64,000 bases of DNA from Pinibacter aurantiacus (GTDB lineage Bacteria; Bacteroidota; Bacteroidia; Chitinophagales; Chitinophagaceae). A program made the position numbers and the translations under genes. The notes beneath the pieces are model-generated. The model worked only from the letters and a program-made list of their open reading frames with translations, did not search any database and was not told the DNA's origin. The stretch is taken from the NCBI RefSeq assembly GCF_019130065.1, contig NZ_JAHSPG010000015.1, forward strand, positions 594,294 to 658,293, given 5' to 3'. This document shows positions 17,766 to 27,700 of this stretch, one piece after another (position 1 is the first letter of the stretch; every line of letters begins with the position of its first letter).

Positions 17766-19037
17766 ATGATTTTTACCTTAGGAAAGAACGTCCTTATTGC
17801 TAACTGTCTCCTGTTTTTTTTGATTGGCTCGCCGTCCGTCTCATATGCTTTGGAAGGCGCGGATACGTGTGCACCCCGGGACCTTTCAGATGTGGCCAGA
17901 AGTTTGTTTAACATGAAGCCTAAAAAAGAAAAAAACTCTGCCATATTTGTAGCACCAGTCTTCAACTCATCTCCCACCACAGGATTTGTATTTGGTATAA
18001 CCGGACAGGGAGCTTTCCAGGTACCTGGCTCTAAAATTTCTGCCTTCCAGGCCAATATACAATACACCACCAAGGCCCAGGTCCTTATTTTTCTGCGCAA
18101 CAACATTTACATAAACAAGAGTAAGATATTCCTTTCGGGAGATTGGCGTTATTTTAAATATTCCGAACCTACGTACGGGTTGGGAACAAATGCGCCGGAA
18201 GGTTCTATCGTCAACAAGATCAACTTCAACGGTCAAACGATGCCAACGGATTCGCTTGCGCAACCAATGACGTTCAATTATTTCAAACTACACCAAACCG
18301 CTTCATGGTCGGTAGGCAATGGCTTTTATGTAGGTCCGGGCATTCACCTGGACACTTACGATCATATCCACGATCTTAGCCTTGATACAGTAAGCACAGT
18401 AAAAAAATATACGAGCCACTATACTTACAGCCTGAAGCATGGCTTCAATCCTACGCACTACACGATGATGGGCGTGAGCTTGAACCTTATGTACGATACG
18501 CGGGACAATATGGTTAACACTGAAAAGGGAATGTTCGCAAACCTGAACTTCCGCACAAATCCAACCTGGCTCGGCAGTGATAAATCCAGCTCTGTTCTGT
18601 GGGCAGAGTTTAGAGCGTTCAAAAAAATTGTTCCGAATAAAAACCAGCATGTACTAGGCGTTTGGCTGATCGGAAATTTTGTGACAGGTGGTGATGTTCC
18701 TTACCTTGCCCTACCCGCTATTGGTTATGACCAGAGAAGCAGGAGCGGTCGCGGTTATACGAACGGACGCTTCAGAGGCGAACAGTTAGTGGACATGGAG
18801 GCTGAATATCGCTTTCCCATTATGTGCAATCAGCTGATCAGTGGTGTTGTGTTTGGCAGTGCAATTACAACAACTAACAAAGCCGCCAACGTTAATTTGT
18901 TTGACTATTTAAGACCTGCAGGTGGCGTTGGTTTACGCTTCTTATTCAATAAAAAAGCAAAAATGAACATGTCGATAGACTATGCGTTTGGTCAAAATTC
19001 ATCCGGATTTTATTTTGGTGCAAGCGAAGTATTTTGA
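17766..19037 (+). CDS. Omp85-superfamily outer-membrane barrel protein (BamA/TamA-like, no POTRA)
   Basis: A roughly 423-residue barrel. I chose ATG 17766 because it gives a normal signal peptide (MIFTLGKNVLIANCLLFFLI, cleaved near SYA); the frame stays open to an ATG at 17685, which would add a second hydrophobic stretch. The C-terminal half has the Omp85 surface-antigen pattern, including RGRGYTNGRFRGEQ, a variant of the conserved RGF loop, and an aromatic C-terminal strand (FYFGASEVF). There are no POTRA domains, as in many Bacteroidota patatin- or metallophosphatase-associated barrels, so it is not the main BamA. Function unknown; export of a partner or lipid is possible. Confidence 0.8.
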   Translation: MIFTLGKNVLIANCLLFFLIGSPSVSYALEGADTCAPRDLSDVARSLFNMKPKKEKNSAIFVAPVFNSSPTTGFVFGITGQGAFQVPGSKISAFQANIQYTTKAQVLIFLRNNIYINKSKIFLSGDWRYFKYSEPTYGLGTNAPEGSIVNKINFNGQTMPTDSLAQPMTFNYFKLHQTASWSVGNGFYVGPGIHLDTYDHIHDLSLDTVSTVKKYTSHYTYSLKHGFNPTHYTMMGVSLNLMYDTRDNMVNTEKGMFANLNFRTNPTWLGSDKSSSVLWAEFRAFKKIVPNKNQHVLGVWLIGNFVTGGDVPYLALPAIGYDQRSRSGRGYTNGRFRGEQLVDMEAEYRFPIMCNQLISGVVFGSAITTTNKAANVNLFDYLRPAGGVGLRFLFNKKAKMNMSIDYAFGQNSSGFYFGASEVF

Positions 19038-19113
19038 CAAATTCAAAAGTCAAAAGCCAAAAGTCAAAAAGGGTGTGCATTTTGAATTTTTACTTTTGAC
19101 TTTTGACTTTTAA
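19037..19113. repeat. AAAAGTC-unit hairpin
   Basis: Three AAAAGTC-like units (19037-19071) face three GACTTTT units (19087-19113) across a short loop. It lies between two rightward genes. It differs from most of the others in that the stop-free strand is the one read by ribosomes entering from the left. Confidence 0.75.
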
Positions 19114-19144
19114 TATTTTACAGTCTTACTAAATAGCACTATCA

Positions 19145-20044
19145 ATGCTGCTCAAACAGAATCTTACATTATACCGTATCGTTAAACTCACCTGGAAGGT
19201 AGATCTTATAATGATCAGCCTTTGCGCCCTTGCTTACTATGTTGACATATACCTTACGCCGCAAGTTCATATTCCTGCAATGGTTACAACGCTTATGGGA
19301 ACAGCGATGGCATTCTTTATTGCATTTAACAATAACCAGGCTTACAGCAGATGGTGGGAAGCTAGAATTATCTGGGGCGGCATTGTAAACGATTCCAGGT
19401 CATGGGCGCGACACCTTCTTTCTTATACTTCGGATGATGAAAACAAAACTGTTTTGGTACGCAGAATGATACTAAGACACATCGGCTTTTTGTATGCGCT
19501 TAAAACGAGTCTCAGAAAGGTGCACGATGATGAATTCAAAAAATTCCTTTCCGAAGAAGAAGCGAAAAAAGTAAAATCGTTTGCAAACGTACCGAGCGCC
19601 ATTCTTGATCTTCAGGCAGACGATATACAAAGGCTATCTGATCTTCAATTGATCGATGGATTTCGTTTTATGCAAATAAGCGGTGTACTGCAAAACTTTT
19701 GCGATCACATGGGAAAATCAGAACGCATTAACAACACGGTTTTTCCAACCAACTATATTTACTTCACCCGTTTGTTTATCTGGCTGCTCGTTGTTTGTGT
19801 AACAGTAACAGCGTCTGAAAACGTTGGCCCTTGGGCAATTCCACTGGGATGGGTATTGGGCTTTGTGTTCCACACAACGCATATAAGCGGTATGGCCATT
19901 ATGAATCCATTTGAAATTGCGCCTGAGTGCGTGCCATTAAACAGCATCACACGCAACATTGAAATCAATCTTCTTCAAATGCTCGGCGAATCAAAAATTC
20001 CAGCACCGGAACCAACAATGCACGGAGGTGAATACATTCTTTAA
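19145..20044 (+). CDS. Bestrophin-family anion channel
   Basis: A 299-residue inner-membrane protein of the bestrophin/UPF0187 family. The hallmark AFNNNQAYSRWWEARIIWGG is at residues 59-78 and GWVLGFVFHTTHISGMAIMNPFE near the C-terminus matches the second pore-facing helix. Bacterial bestrophins form pentameric ion channels; some are cation- and some anion-selective. Length and topology are normal. It follows the Omp85 gene after a repeat hairpin and is probably expressed on its own or by read-through. Confidence 0.92.
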   Translation: MLLKQNLTLYRIVKLTWKVDLIMISLCALAYYVDIYLTPQVHIPAMVTTLMGTAMAFFIAFNNNQAYSRWWEARIIWGGIVNDSRSWARHLLSYTSDDENKTVLVRRMILRHIGFLYALKTSLRKVHDDEFKKFLSEEEAKKVKSFANVPSAILDLQADDIQRLSDLQLIDGFRFMQISGVLQNFCDHMGKSERINNTVFPTNYIYFTRLFIWLLVVCVTVTASENVGPWAIPLGWVLGFVFHTTHISGMAIMNPFEIAPECVPLNSITRNIEINLLQMLGESKIPAPEPTMHGGEYIL

Positions 20045-20124
20045 GTGGAGAGTGGAGAGTTGAAAATTGAGAGTGGTCATTGCATTTTATAACTCTCCAC
20101 TCTCAACTTTCAATTCTCAACTTC
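20045..20124. repeat. GAGAGTT-unit hairpin between convergent genes
   Basis: The left arm (20045-20076, units GAGAGTG/GAGAGTT/GAAAATT) faces its complement (20091-20124). It starts right after the bestrophin stop codon and overlaps the last five codons and stop of the VOC gene. Confidence 0.85.
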
Positions 20125-20514
20125 TACCTCATCACTCTCGTACCACACTTCTACCGTATATCCATCGGGATCTTTGAAGTACACAAATGGTTCGCCCGGC
20201 ACAAATTCCCCTTGCTCAACTATGGGCGCATTGACTGTTGAAAGCACATCTGTTACCTTTTTAATTTCGTTTGCGTTGGTAAGACGAAAACCAAAATGCA
20301 TGATGCCGCAATTGTTCTTTCCAGCAAGCTCTTTGTTTTCTTCAAACACAATAATGTCGTTTGCTCCAGGCGTTTGCACCTGTGCCCATTTAGGTGTGCT
20401 GTACATGACACTCGCACCAAAAACTTTTTCATAAAAATCCACTGATTGCTGCACATTCTTTACCGCAAGTGCGATGTGCGTGAGGCCGTAAGTCGTAAAA
20501 GCAGGTCCAGGCAT
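20110..20514 (-). CDS. VOC-superfamily protein (glyoxalase/dioxygenase fold)
   Basis: A 134-residue vicinal-oxygen-chelate protein made of two beta-alpha-beta-beta-beta modules. THIALAVKNVQQSVDFYEKVFG (residues 12-33) and YFKDPDGYTVEVWY (near 111-124) are the standard module edges; H13 and E121 are likely metal ligands. Such proteins include glyoxalase I, dioxygenases and resistance proteins, and substrate cannot be told from sequence. The last residues, VEN and the stop, are encoded by the GAGAGTT repeat arm, so the native C-terminus may have been replaced. Confidence 0.85.
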   Translation of the reverse strand: MPGPAFTTYGLTHIALAVKNVQQSVDFYEKVFGASVMYSTPKWAQVQTPGANDIIVFEENKELAGKNNCGIMHFGFRLTNANEIKKVTDVLSTVNAPIVEQGEFVPGEPFVYFKDPDGYTVEVWYESDEVEVEN

Positions 20515-20795
20515 AAAGAGATGGTTTTAGTATCACGCTGACAATTATTCGTTCAACACACAAAATCAAGCATAAGCTTCATAACATATGGCGACCGACT
20601 AACTCCGGCAATGAAAGGTTTACAAATGGTGTTGTGGCATGAAGTGCATTCTTCAACCAATCAAAGCTATATCATGATCAAGTGAGTTCTTTGCTGATTT
20701 ATAATGGTAGGATCAAACCACAACCGACGTCTCTAAAGTTATTCAATTTCCCGGTTAATCAAAGAGAATGAGTGGGGAATATTTTCTACGAGGGC

Positions 20796-20880
20796 AAATA
20801 ACTGAATAACTGAATAGTTGATTTTTGATTTTGCACGATGACCTTCGAACACTCAGTTATTCAGTTAATCAGTTATTCAG
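20796..20880. repeat. TGAATAAC-unit hairpin, inverted copy
   Basis: The left arm (20796-20820) and right arm (20852-20880) are built from TGAATAAC/GTTATTCA. The loop, read on the minus strand, carries GAGTGTTCGAA and GCAAAAT, the same loop features as the copy at 24657-24763. It lies in the 429-nt gap between the divergent VOC and GAF-kinase genes; the rest of that gap shows no gene. Confidence 0.85.
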
Positions 20881-20943
20881 TTTTCCACATAAGTCCATCC
20901 AAACCTCTTTTCAGTTATTTTTGACAATCCAACTCCAACATCT

Positions 20944-22101
20944 ATGAGAAAGGCTCACCTGCCACTTGATGAAGAAATACGGTTATCGGAGCTTGAGGGA
21001 TACAACATTATGTATACGCCTCCTGAGAAAGAGTTCGACGATCTTGCCGAACTGGTTAAGCAAATCACCCACTGCACTTACGCAGCCATTTCGTTTATTG
21101 ACAAGGATCGCCAATGGTATAAAGCCAGCGTGGGGAGCAGCAGAACAGAGGTACCCCGAGAGCTTTCATTTTGTTCCCATACCATACTTCAAAAAGACAC
21201 GCTTGTTGTTCCCAATGCAACATTGGATGAACGATTTGCCGGCAACCCGGCAGTAACGGGAGGCGCCTTCATTCGCTTTTATGCAGGCACGCCCATCGTT
21301 TCTTCCAACGGCTATAACATTGGAACTGTCTGTGTTTGCGATTCGCGGGAACTTTCTTTTGACGATCAACAGGTTCGGGCAATGGAAATAATTGCATTGC
21401 AAGTGACCAAATTACTGGAGCTAAGAAAGAGGAACGCACTGATCTTAAAAAAGGCCGATGCACTGATTGACATCGAAAGAAAAACGTTGCAGCGCACTTT
21501 GAACGAACAGGAAAAAGAGCGTCAACTGATAGGAATTGAATTGCATGAAAATTTTGCTCAGATCGTTGCTTCGTGTCTTATGTACCTGAATGTTGCAGAA
21601 GATACAGATTCGGCCAGCGCACCGTTTGTGCAAAAAGCGAAAAGACAACTCGGTTCCCTTGTAGATGAAATGCGAAAACTGTCTAAATCATTCAATCCTA
21701 TCAATGTGCCATGCATTGACCTTGAAGATATACTTTCTGATTTTCTGCTGCAATTAAACAGGAAGCCGTGGTTTGATATTGAAATGAAATGGAAGGATAA
21801 GGCGACAAATATTCCTTCGGACCTTGCACTGAATATCTTCCGCATTACAGCACAATTTCTGGAAATGCTTGCCTGCAATGGCGACAAAGTAGAGGCCATT
21901 ATCTATATCGACCCTTCACAAGCCATTAATGTAAAAATTGATTGTGGCTCTATAATCAACAGCACCGAATTACTTGATGAGCAAAGCCTCACTTTCAATA
22001 CGATCCTTAACAGGATTGAACTTCACGGGGGAATGTATGAGTTGAGGACTGAAGATAATCGTATTTCGTTCCGATGTTCATTTGCGAGAAATAGTAACTG
22101 A
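20944..22101 (+). CDS. GAF-domain protein with degenerate histidine-kinase module
   Basis: A 385-residue soluble protein. A GAF domain occupies about residues 28-155 (AISFIDKDRQWYKASVG, SFCSHTI, GTPIVSSNGYNIGTVCVCD). A HisKA_3-like helix pair follows with the phospho-acceptor H201 in ERQLIGIELHENFAQ, as in NarX/DegS-type kinases. The C-terminal 130 residues occupy the place of the ATPase domain, but the expected N-box asparagine and the DxGxG and GxG loops are not recognisable. It may therefore be a pseudokinase or phosphotransfer scaffold. No response-regulator gene is adjacent. A TATTTTTG -7 element lies at 20916-20923. The stop codon lies inside the next repeat. Confidence 0.8.
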   Translation: MRKAHLPLDEEIRLSELEGYNIMYTPPEKEFDDLAELVKQITHCTYAAISFIDKDRQWYKASVGSSRTEVPRELSFCSHTILQKDTLVVPNATLDERFAGNPAVTGGAFIRFYAGTPIVSSNGYNIGTVCVCDSRELSFDDQQVRAMEIIALQVTKLLELRKRNALILKKADALIDIERKTLQRTLNEQEKERQLIGIELHENFAQIVASCLMYLNVAEDTDSASAPFVQKAKRQLGSLVDEMRKLSKSFNPINVPCIDLEDILSDFLLQLNRKPWFDIEMKWKDKATNIPSDLALNIFRITAQFLEMLACNGDKVEAIIYIDPSQAINVKIDCGSIINSTELLDEQSLTFNTILNRIELHGGMYELRTEDNRISFRCSFARNSN

Positions 22102-22186
22102 ATAACTGATTAACCGAATAACTGAATGTCCGATAACCTTAATCCAAAATAGAAAATAAACCACTCAGTTATTCAGTTATTCCTCA
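22094..22186. repeat. TGAATAAC-unit hairpin between convergent genes
   Basis: The left arm 22094-22128 holds four units; the right arm 22163-22183 holds the complement. The loop contains TCCGAT and CAAAATAGAAA, positioned as in the copy at 24657. It supplies the TGA stop of the GAF-kinase gene and ends at the stop of the antiporter gene. Confidence 0.85.
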
Positions 22187-23875
22187 CGCCAGCCCCGTCA
22201 AAGTTTCCGGGTCACTCGCGGCAAGCTCATTCTTCTCTTCCACCACCTCTTTCGAAATACCCAGCTCGATATTGATCTTCGACTCTTCCAGGTCAAGAAG
22301 AAGTTTGTGCTTTTCGATAAGCTCTATGTTGTAGCCAACATTCTTGCCCATGTTCACCAGTTCATTTCTTTGCAGAGCAATCACTTCCAGCATCGCCATG
22401 TGATAAATGTGCATGAGATTCTTTGAATCCTCTGCATCCAGCTGTTCAAGTTTTTTATCGACGACTGTTGAAATGATTTCCGCTTTAACCAAAAGCTTTT
22501 TATAGAAAGAACCGTTTAAAGATTGGCTACCATATTTTTTCGTGAGGAAAACAACTGAAACCTTATACAGGCTTTTCCGGATAGCTTCCTCCTGATGTTC
22601 TTTTGTAAGTTCAATATCCACTTCCTGTGCATCAAGCTTTTTAATTACGTAGGGTAATGTTAATCCCTGTACCAGCAAAGTAAAAAGTATCACTACAAAT
22701 GTTATAAACAGCACGAGGTTCCTGTTGGGAAATGGGGTGACTTTATCGCTTAACATCAGTGGTAGCGACAATGCTGCTGCAAGCGACAACACACCTCTCA
22801 TGCCCGACCAGCTGATTAAGAAAGCAATTTTCCACCCGGGATTTTTCTCTCGAAGTTTTATTTTTTTGCTAAGCATTCTTGGCAAGAAAACAGACGGAAA
22901 CACCCACGCAATTCTTACCAACACAACGAGAATACTTATTGCGATACCATACAGCAAAGCGTAACCCAATATTTCCCTTTTGCCTAACACTTCAATAATG
23001 ATCGGGAGTTGTAAACCAATTAAGATGAAAACAAATCCGTTTAATAAAAACCTCACCGTTGCCCACACGCTGTTTGCCTGCATCCGCGAATCGTAAGGCA
23101 AAAAATCATGGGACCTCGACGCCAGGTACAAACCACCGGTTACAACAGCCATAACGCCTGAACATTCGAAGTACTCGGCAGCAACGTACATTATGTATGG
23201 TGTTACCAGTGTAAGGCAAGTATCAATGTCGGCATTGTCCGGGGCTATGCGATATAAAAAATAGATGATCACTGCAATTGCCAAACCGATGCAAATTCCA
23301 AAACCTGTGGAAATAAAAAAATCCAATGCGGCCGTTTGCATTTTGAATTGCCCCGTTAACACAGCTGCCAACGCAAATCTGAATACGATCAAGCCCGCTG
23401 CGTCGTTCACCATGCTCTCCCCTTCCAAAACAGTCTGTACTCTTACAGGCACCTTCTTTCCTTTCAACACAGCAACGGCAGACACCGCATCCGTTGGAGA
23501 AACAATGCCACCGAGCAAAAAACCCATTGCCAATGGAAAATTTGGAATCATTGCATGGGAGAAATAAGCGACCACAATGGAAGTAAAGAACACGAGCCCA
23601 AATGCCAGCAAGCTTATGGTTCTCCGCCGCTTCCAGAAAAAGGACCATGACGTGTTCCACGCTCCGTCGAAAAGTAATGGCGGAAGAAAAATAACAAATA
23701 TGAATTCAGGATTGATGGCAATATGTGGCACTTTGGGAAATAAACTGATCAGCAACCCGCCTATCACCAAAAATACCGGCACAGACATCCTCAGCTTCTC
23801 ACTGATAATGCATAAAAAGAAAACAGCAAAAAGCAGGGAAAGTATTAAGAGTAATTGGTGGTGTATGGCGTCCAT
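22184..23875 (-). CDS. CPA1-family Na+/H+ antiporter
   Basis: A 563-residue inner-membrane protein with about 12 membrane helices (residues 5-430) and a cytoplasmic tail. GGIVSPTDAVSAVAVLKGKK and GESMVNDAAGLIVFRFA carry the conserved polar and ND residues of the ion-binding core in cation:proton antiporters of the NhaP/YjcE type. The C-terminal tail of about 130 residues is helical and charged, as usual for the family, where it senses pH or ligands. It exchanges cytoplasmic sodium (or potassium) for protons. Monocistronic, with a conserved repeat hairpin at each end. Confidence 0.93.
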   Translation of the reverse strand: MDAIHHQLLLILSLLFAVFFLCIISEKLRMSVPVFLVIGGLLISLFPKVPHIAINPEFIFVIFLPPLLFDGAWNTSWSFFWKRRRTISLLAFGLVFFTSIVVAYFSHAMIPNFPLAMGFLLGGIVSPTDAVSAVAVLKGKKVPVRVQTVLEGESMVNDAAGLIVFRFALAAVLTGQFKMQTAALDFFISTGFGICIGLAIAVIIYFLYRIAPDNADIDTCLTLVTPYIMYVAAEYFECSGVMAVVTGGLYLASRSHDFLPYDSRMQANSVWATVRFLLNGFVFILIGLQLPIIIEVLGKREILGYALLYGIAISILVVLVRIAWVFPSVFLPRMLSKKIKLREKNPGWKIAFLISWSGMRGVLSLAAALSLPLMLSDKVTPFPNRNLVLFITFVVILFTLLVQGLTLPYVIKKLDAQEVDIELTKEHQEEAIRKSLYKVSVVFLTKKYGSQSLNGSFYKKLLVKAEIISTVVDKKLEQLDAEDSKNLMHIYHMAMLEVIALQRNELVNMGKNVGYNIELIEKHKLLLDLEESKINIELGISKEVVEEKNELAASDPETLTGLA

Positions 23876-23883
23876 GCTCTAAG

Positions 23884-24037
23884 TTAATTTGAAAATTTGA
23901 AGATTTGAAAATTTGAAAATTCACCTGGCGCACCTTTCGTTACGAATTGTTGACCCCCTAAAGAACAATATGTATTAATGACAAAAGACCGGCCTAAAGC
24001 ATTTTCAAATTTTCAAATCTTCAAATTTTCAAATTAA
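23884..24037. repeat. Perfect 37-bp inverted repeat of AATTTGAA units
   Basis: Arm 23884-23920 and its exact reverse complement 24001-24037 are separated by an 80-nt loop. The third unit carries the same variant (GATTTGAA) in both arms. The same 36 nt reappear in the single arm at 41551-41587 and, degenerate, at 60730-60767. It lies between divergent genes, so it is in their promoter region. Confidence 0.9.
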
Positions 24038-24093
24038 AAAATCCGCGTTCCGTTTGTTATATTTAACAACATAACCATTACAACCACCCCGCT

Positions 24094-24663
24094 ATGGACC
24101 AGTTCTTCCATATAAGAATGCTCGTTAGCATGATTGTGAGTTTAAGCATGGCGCATCTTTTGAAAGGCGTTGCAAAAATTATTGAACATCCTAAAAGAAA
24201 AGAAATCTACTGGGTGCATTTGTTATGGGTGTTTTACATGTTTATACAAATCATTGATTTCTGGTGGTGGGAGTTTCGTCTTAAAAGGGTAATCGGCTGG
24301 AACTTCGGCTCTTATTGTTTCATCATTCTTTACATCGTATTATTCTACATCATTTGCTCCCTTGCCTTTCCTGATGACATGAGCGACTACCAGAGCTACA
24401 AGGATTATTTCTACAAACGAAAACATTGGTTCTTTTCATTTCTTGCTGCCATTTTCCTGGTTGATATAGGCGATACGTTGCTCAAAGGAACAGAATATTT
24501 CAAAAGCCTCGGCGCTGAATATATTGTCAGAAATGTTGTGCACGTTGTCCTTTTCCTCATCGCGGCCCGGAGCAAAAACGAACGATTTCAAATGATCCTG
24601 GTTGTTGTGGCGCTGCTGTATTCTGTAAGTTGGATATTGAGGAAGTATCTATTCTTTGAATAA
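24094..24663 (+). CDS. Small polytopic membrane protein of unknown function
   Basis: A 189-residue protein with about six predicted membrane helices. It starts MDQFFHIRMLVSMIVSLSMAHLLKGVAK and has an aromatic-rich second helix with IIDFWWWEFR. Charged loops such as YQSYKDYFYKRKHW are positive, which fits a cytoplasmic side. I do not recognise a named family. It stands alone, with repeat hairpins on both sides; the TAA stop (24661-24663) lies inside a TGAATAAC unit of the downstream hairpin. Confidence 0.7.
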   Translation: MDQFFHIRMLVSMIVSLSMAHLLKGVAKIIEHPKRKEIYWVHLLWVFYMFIQIIDFWWWEFRLKRVIGWNFGSYCFIILYIVLFYIICSLAFPDDMSDYQSYKDYFYKRKHWFFSFLAAIFLVDIGDTLLKGTEYFKSLGAEYIVRNVVHVVLFLIAARSKNERFQMILVVVALLYSVSWILRKYLFFE

Positions 24664-24763
24664 CTGAATAACTGATTAACTGAATAACTGAGTGTTCGAA
24701 AGTTGCAGCGCAAAATAGAAATTCAACCATTCAGTTATTCAGTTAATCAGTTATTCAGTCACT
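24657..24763. repeat. TGAATAAC-unit hairpin, reference copy
   Basis: The left arm 24657-24694 and right arm 24728-24763 are complementary. The loop has TTCGAA (24695-24700) and GCGCAAAATAGAA (24708-24720). It supplies the stop codons of both convergent genes: TAA of the upstream membrane protein, and TAA plus the last two residues (TE) of the AsmA-like protein. Confidence 0.9.
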
Positions 24764-27700
24764 CTGTACGCCGCCGGCAGCGAATACTTCTCCTTGTTCG
24801 AGTTGTATTCTTTCAAATACTTTTTGTTCTTCTTCATGCCAACACTGGTGAGCAGGCCGCTCAGACAGGTCTTTACCCAATAATTAAAAACAAATTTTTC
24901 TCTGTCACGGACAAAAAAGGTTTTGGAATTCTTATTGTTACTCTTTTTGATCAGTGCGCTGGCGAGCATATTCTCAATTCTTATTTTCAGGCCGTGATGA
25001 CTGAAGTCTTTAGGGTCCAGCAATTCAATTTTAAGTTTGTCGTAGTAAAAATTCATGTCACCAACTGCTGCATATTTATTTCCCACCCATGAAGCAAACA
25101 GCGTGTCAGATTTGCCATCATTAACTTTTACACCGCTAAGCGGCATCACGGCCGTTGTTAATCCAGGCAAGCGCAGTGGCGATAACGTAACCATTACACT
25201 AAACGCAGAGAGCGAATCACCATAAGCCTCTTTATAATGAAAGCGCCTGATGGTGCCGCCAAAAATATCCGCACTTGCATAAATGGTCAAACTATCATTG
25301 CTATTGTTGTAATTGGAAAAATTAGTAATGATCGCATTGATATTGTTAATAGGAATAACCCCTTCCTGATTGGTAACTTTCGATATCTCATGCACTTCTA
25401 CATGACTGTTTTTCAAACGAATTGTATCGACATCAACCCTGAGCGGAATGTTTCGTATGAGCATTGTTGGCATTGGCTTTTCAACGCCGTGCTTAAATGG
25501 CAAACGCTTGTCGCGGGCAGTGGCGAGCAATAAACTATCGAATGTTATATTTCTGATGGCTATTGATGAATCTCCTTTCGTTCTTTTTAAATGTATACCT
25601 TCAACACTTAATTCTTTTCCACTCACTGTCAGATAATCCGCCTGCCAGTTGCCTTCTTTAAATGCTGAATCACGGCTAATATTCGGCAGCATGCTAAAAT
25701 CTCTTACCGTCAATTTATCTGTAGATTCGTTCCAGCTTATTGAGCCAACATTCACAGTGCTTTTCTTGCCCTTGTAAACCATATTTCCGTTGCTAACGGT
25801 GGCTCTGTTCAGTATTGTTTGAATGGATTGCTTTTCTGCAGGATGAGAAGAAAAGTGACTATCAGTATAGGAACCAGTCAATTTATTTATTGCCAACGAA
25901 ACACTATCTCCTTTTTGTGTCTTAACAGAAACATTCTCCCACTTAACCTCCAGTCCACTGTTTACCTGCAATTTATTCTCACTATTCAATTTACCTCTTC
26001 CATTGGTTGAGATAAGGGCGGCCAAAGGCAACTGCACATCCAGCAATCCCTTCCTTATTTGCGCATCCTTAACGGTGACAATGGCGAGGCCGTAACTTAA
26101 TTTTGCATCTCCTTCTTTTGAGGTTTTAAGATCCTTCACATTCATGTCGAGCTTTAGATCCGCAGTCGTTGTATCTGTTATTTTTTCGGCGGTATATTTT
26201 AGAGAAGCATTGTTCACAACAAGTTTCGTTGCATCTAAGTTAAACGGCATTTTAAAATCTTTCTTCACCTCGTTGTCAAAATCAGCGCTCCGCGTGTGTA
26301 TGATCGCCTTTGCATTGTTTACAACAATTTCATTTATGTCTGCTTCTTTTATCCTGCTTGAATGAATTTGTGTTTTAATAATTAACTGCGGAATGGCTAC
26401 GCTTGTTGAGCGTCCTTCTTTAGAAGTTTTGAATGAAACACCATTCATTTCATTTTGATATTCGCTATTAATGCTAAACTTATCTATCTGCACATTCATG
26501 TTGGGATTAGCAAGATGAATGTTGTTAAAATCTGCCGCCATGTTCCCCCACACCAGGTAGTTGTCTTTCGAAGCAATGTCATCCAGGCAAATATTTCTGC
26601 CAGTCAGTTTTAAGTCTCCACCGTTCTTAATTTTCTTCTCTACCAAAAGAGTATCCACATCCAAACGCCGGATCGTTATAACCGGTAATTTCTTAGCCGT
26701 AGCATTCTTTCCTGCAGCCGTTGTGGTTGACTCATTATCAACCATCAGCTTATTTGCCTTTAAATATTCAAATGAAATGATGTGGCGATTGGCCAGCAGG
26801 TCCCAGTCAAAAATTTCCCAGTACAGGCCATGTCCTTTTATCGATGTGTTGTTTTTTAAACGAAGATTAAATGATTTGGCCCAGTTGTGGCGATGCGTTC
26901 CTTTAAATCTATATTGCTTCGCATTCAGTTTTATTTTGGGTGAAGACAAATTTATTTCACCAACAGTAAGTTCTGGCAGCGAGCGCTTGATGTCAACTAA
27001 AGAATCGCTGTCAAAAAGTTTTTGTAATAAAATGGTTGCGTTCAAATTTTTCAAAGTTGAATGCGTTGAATTGCGCGTAATGTCATAACGCAGTTCACCC
27101 TCAATAACCTGGAAAGTATCCACATCTATCATCTCGTGCAAACCATGCAATACCTTGTAGAAATTATCCATACTATTTGGACGGCCAGGGTTCGCTTTTG
27201 TTGCAGGCGTTTTATCAAACATCGTAAAATGTGGAGCATACAACTGCGCCTTGGTTCCCTTCAACTTTTCATTCAGCAGATCAGCAAGGCTAATGTTCTC
27301 TATGCGCAATGCAGGTGTCTTAAATTTCAGGCCCTTGCTGCTATTATTCTTTTCCGTCGGTGCATAGATTGCATTGTACATAAGCAGCTCATTCTTGTTG
27401 AAATAAAAATCATTTATTTCCAGTCGCCGCATACTGTCAGGAGATATAAAAGCAATTTCGCTTAACCGCAACTTAACGCTATCAGTTGTTAACGGCTCTT
27501 TCCTGCTCGCTTTGTAGTCAAGATTATAGACCTGGATGTTGGCCTTTCGTGTACCGTACGTTGGGTTTGTATTTCCAATTCCGTTTTGCAGCACCTGGCC
27601 ATCCACAATACTCAGGTATTTAAAATTCACTCTTTCGAAAAGTCTTTGCAATGCATTGGAAACGGCCCTCGTGGTATCGTGTCCTTTCTTCTGTGAAGTT

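Noticed and set aside
17471..17803. A 110-codon ORF before the Omp85 gene
   Set aside because: It runs through the CGCAAAG inverted repeat and overlaps the start of the barrel gene; its sequence is repeat translation.
26561..27088. A 175-codon ORF on the plus strand
   Set aside because: It is antisense to the AsmA-like gene and reflects the codon use of that frame.
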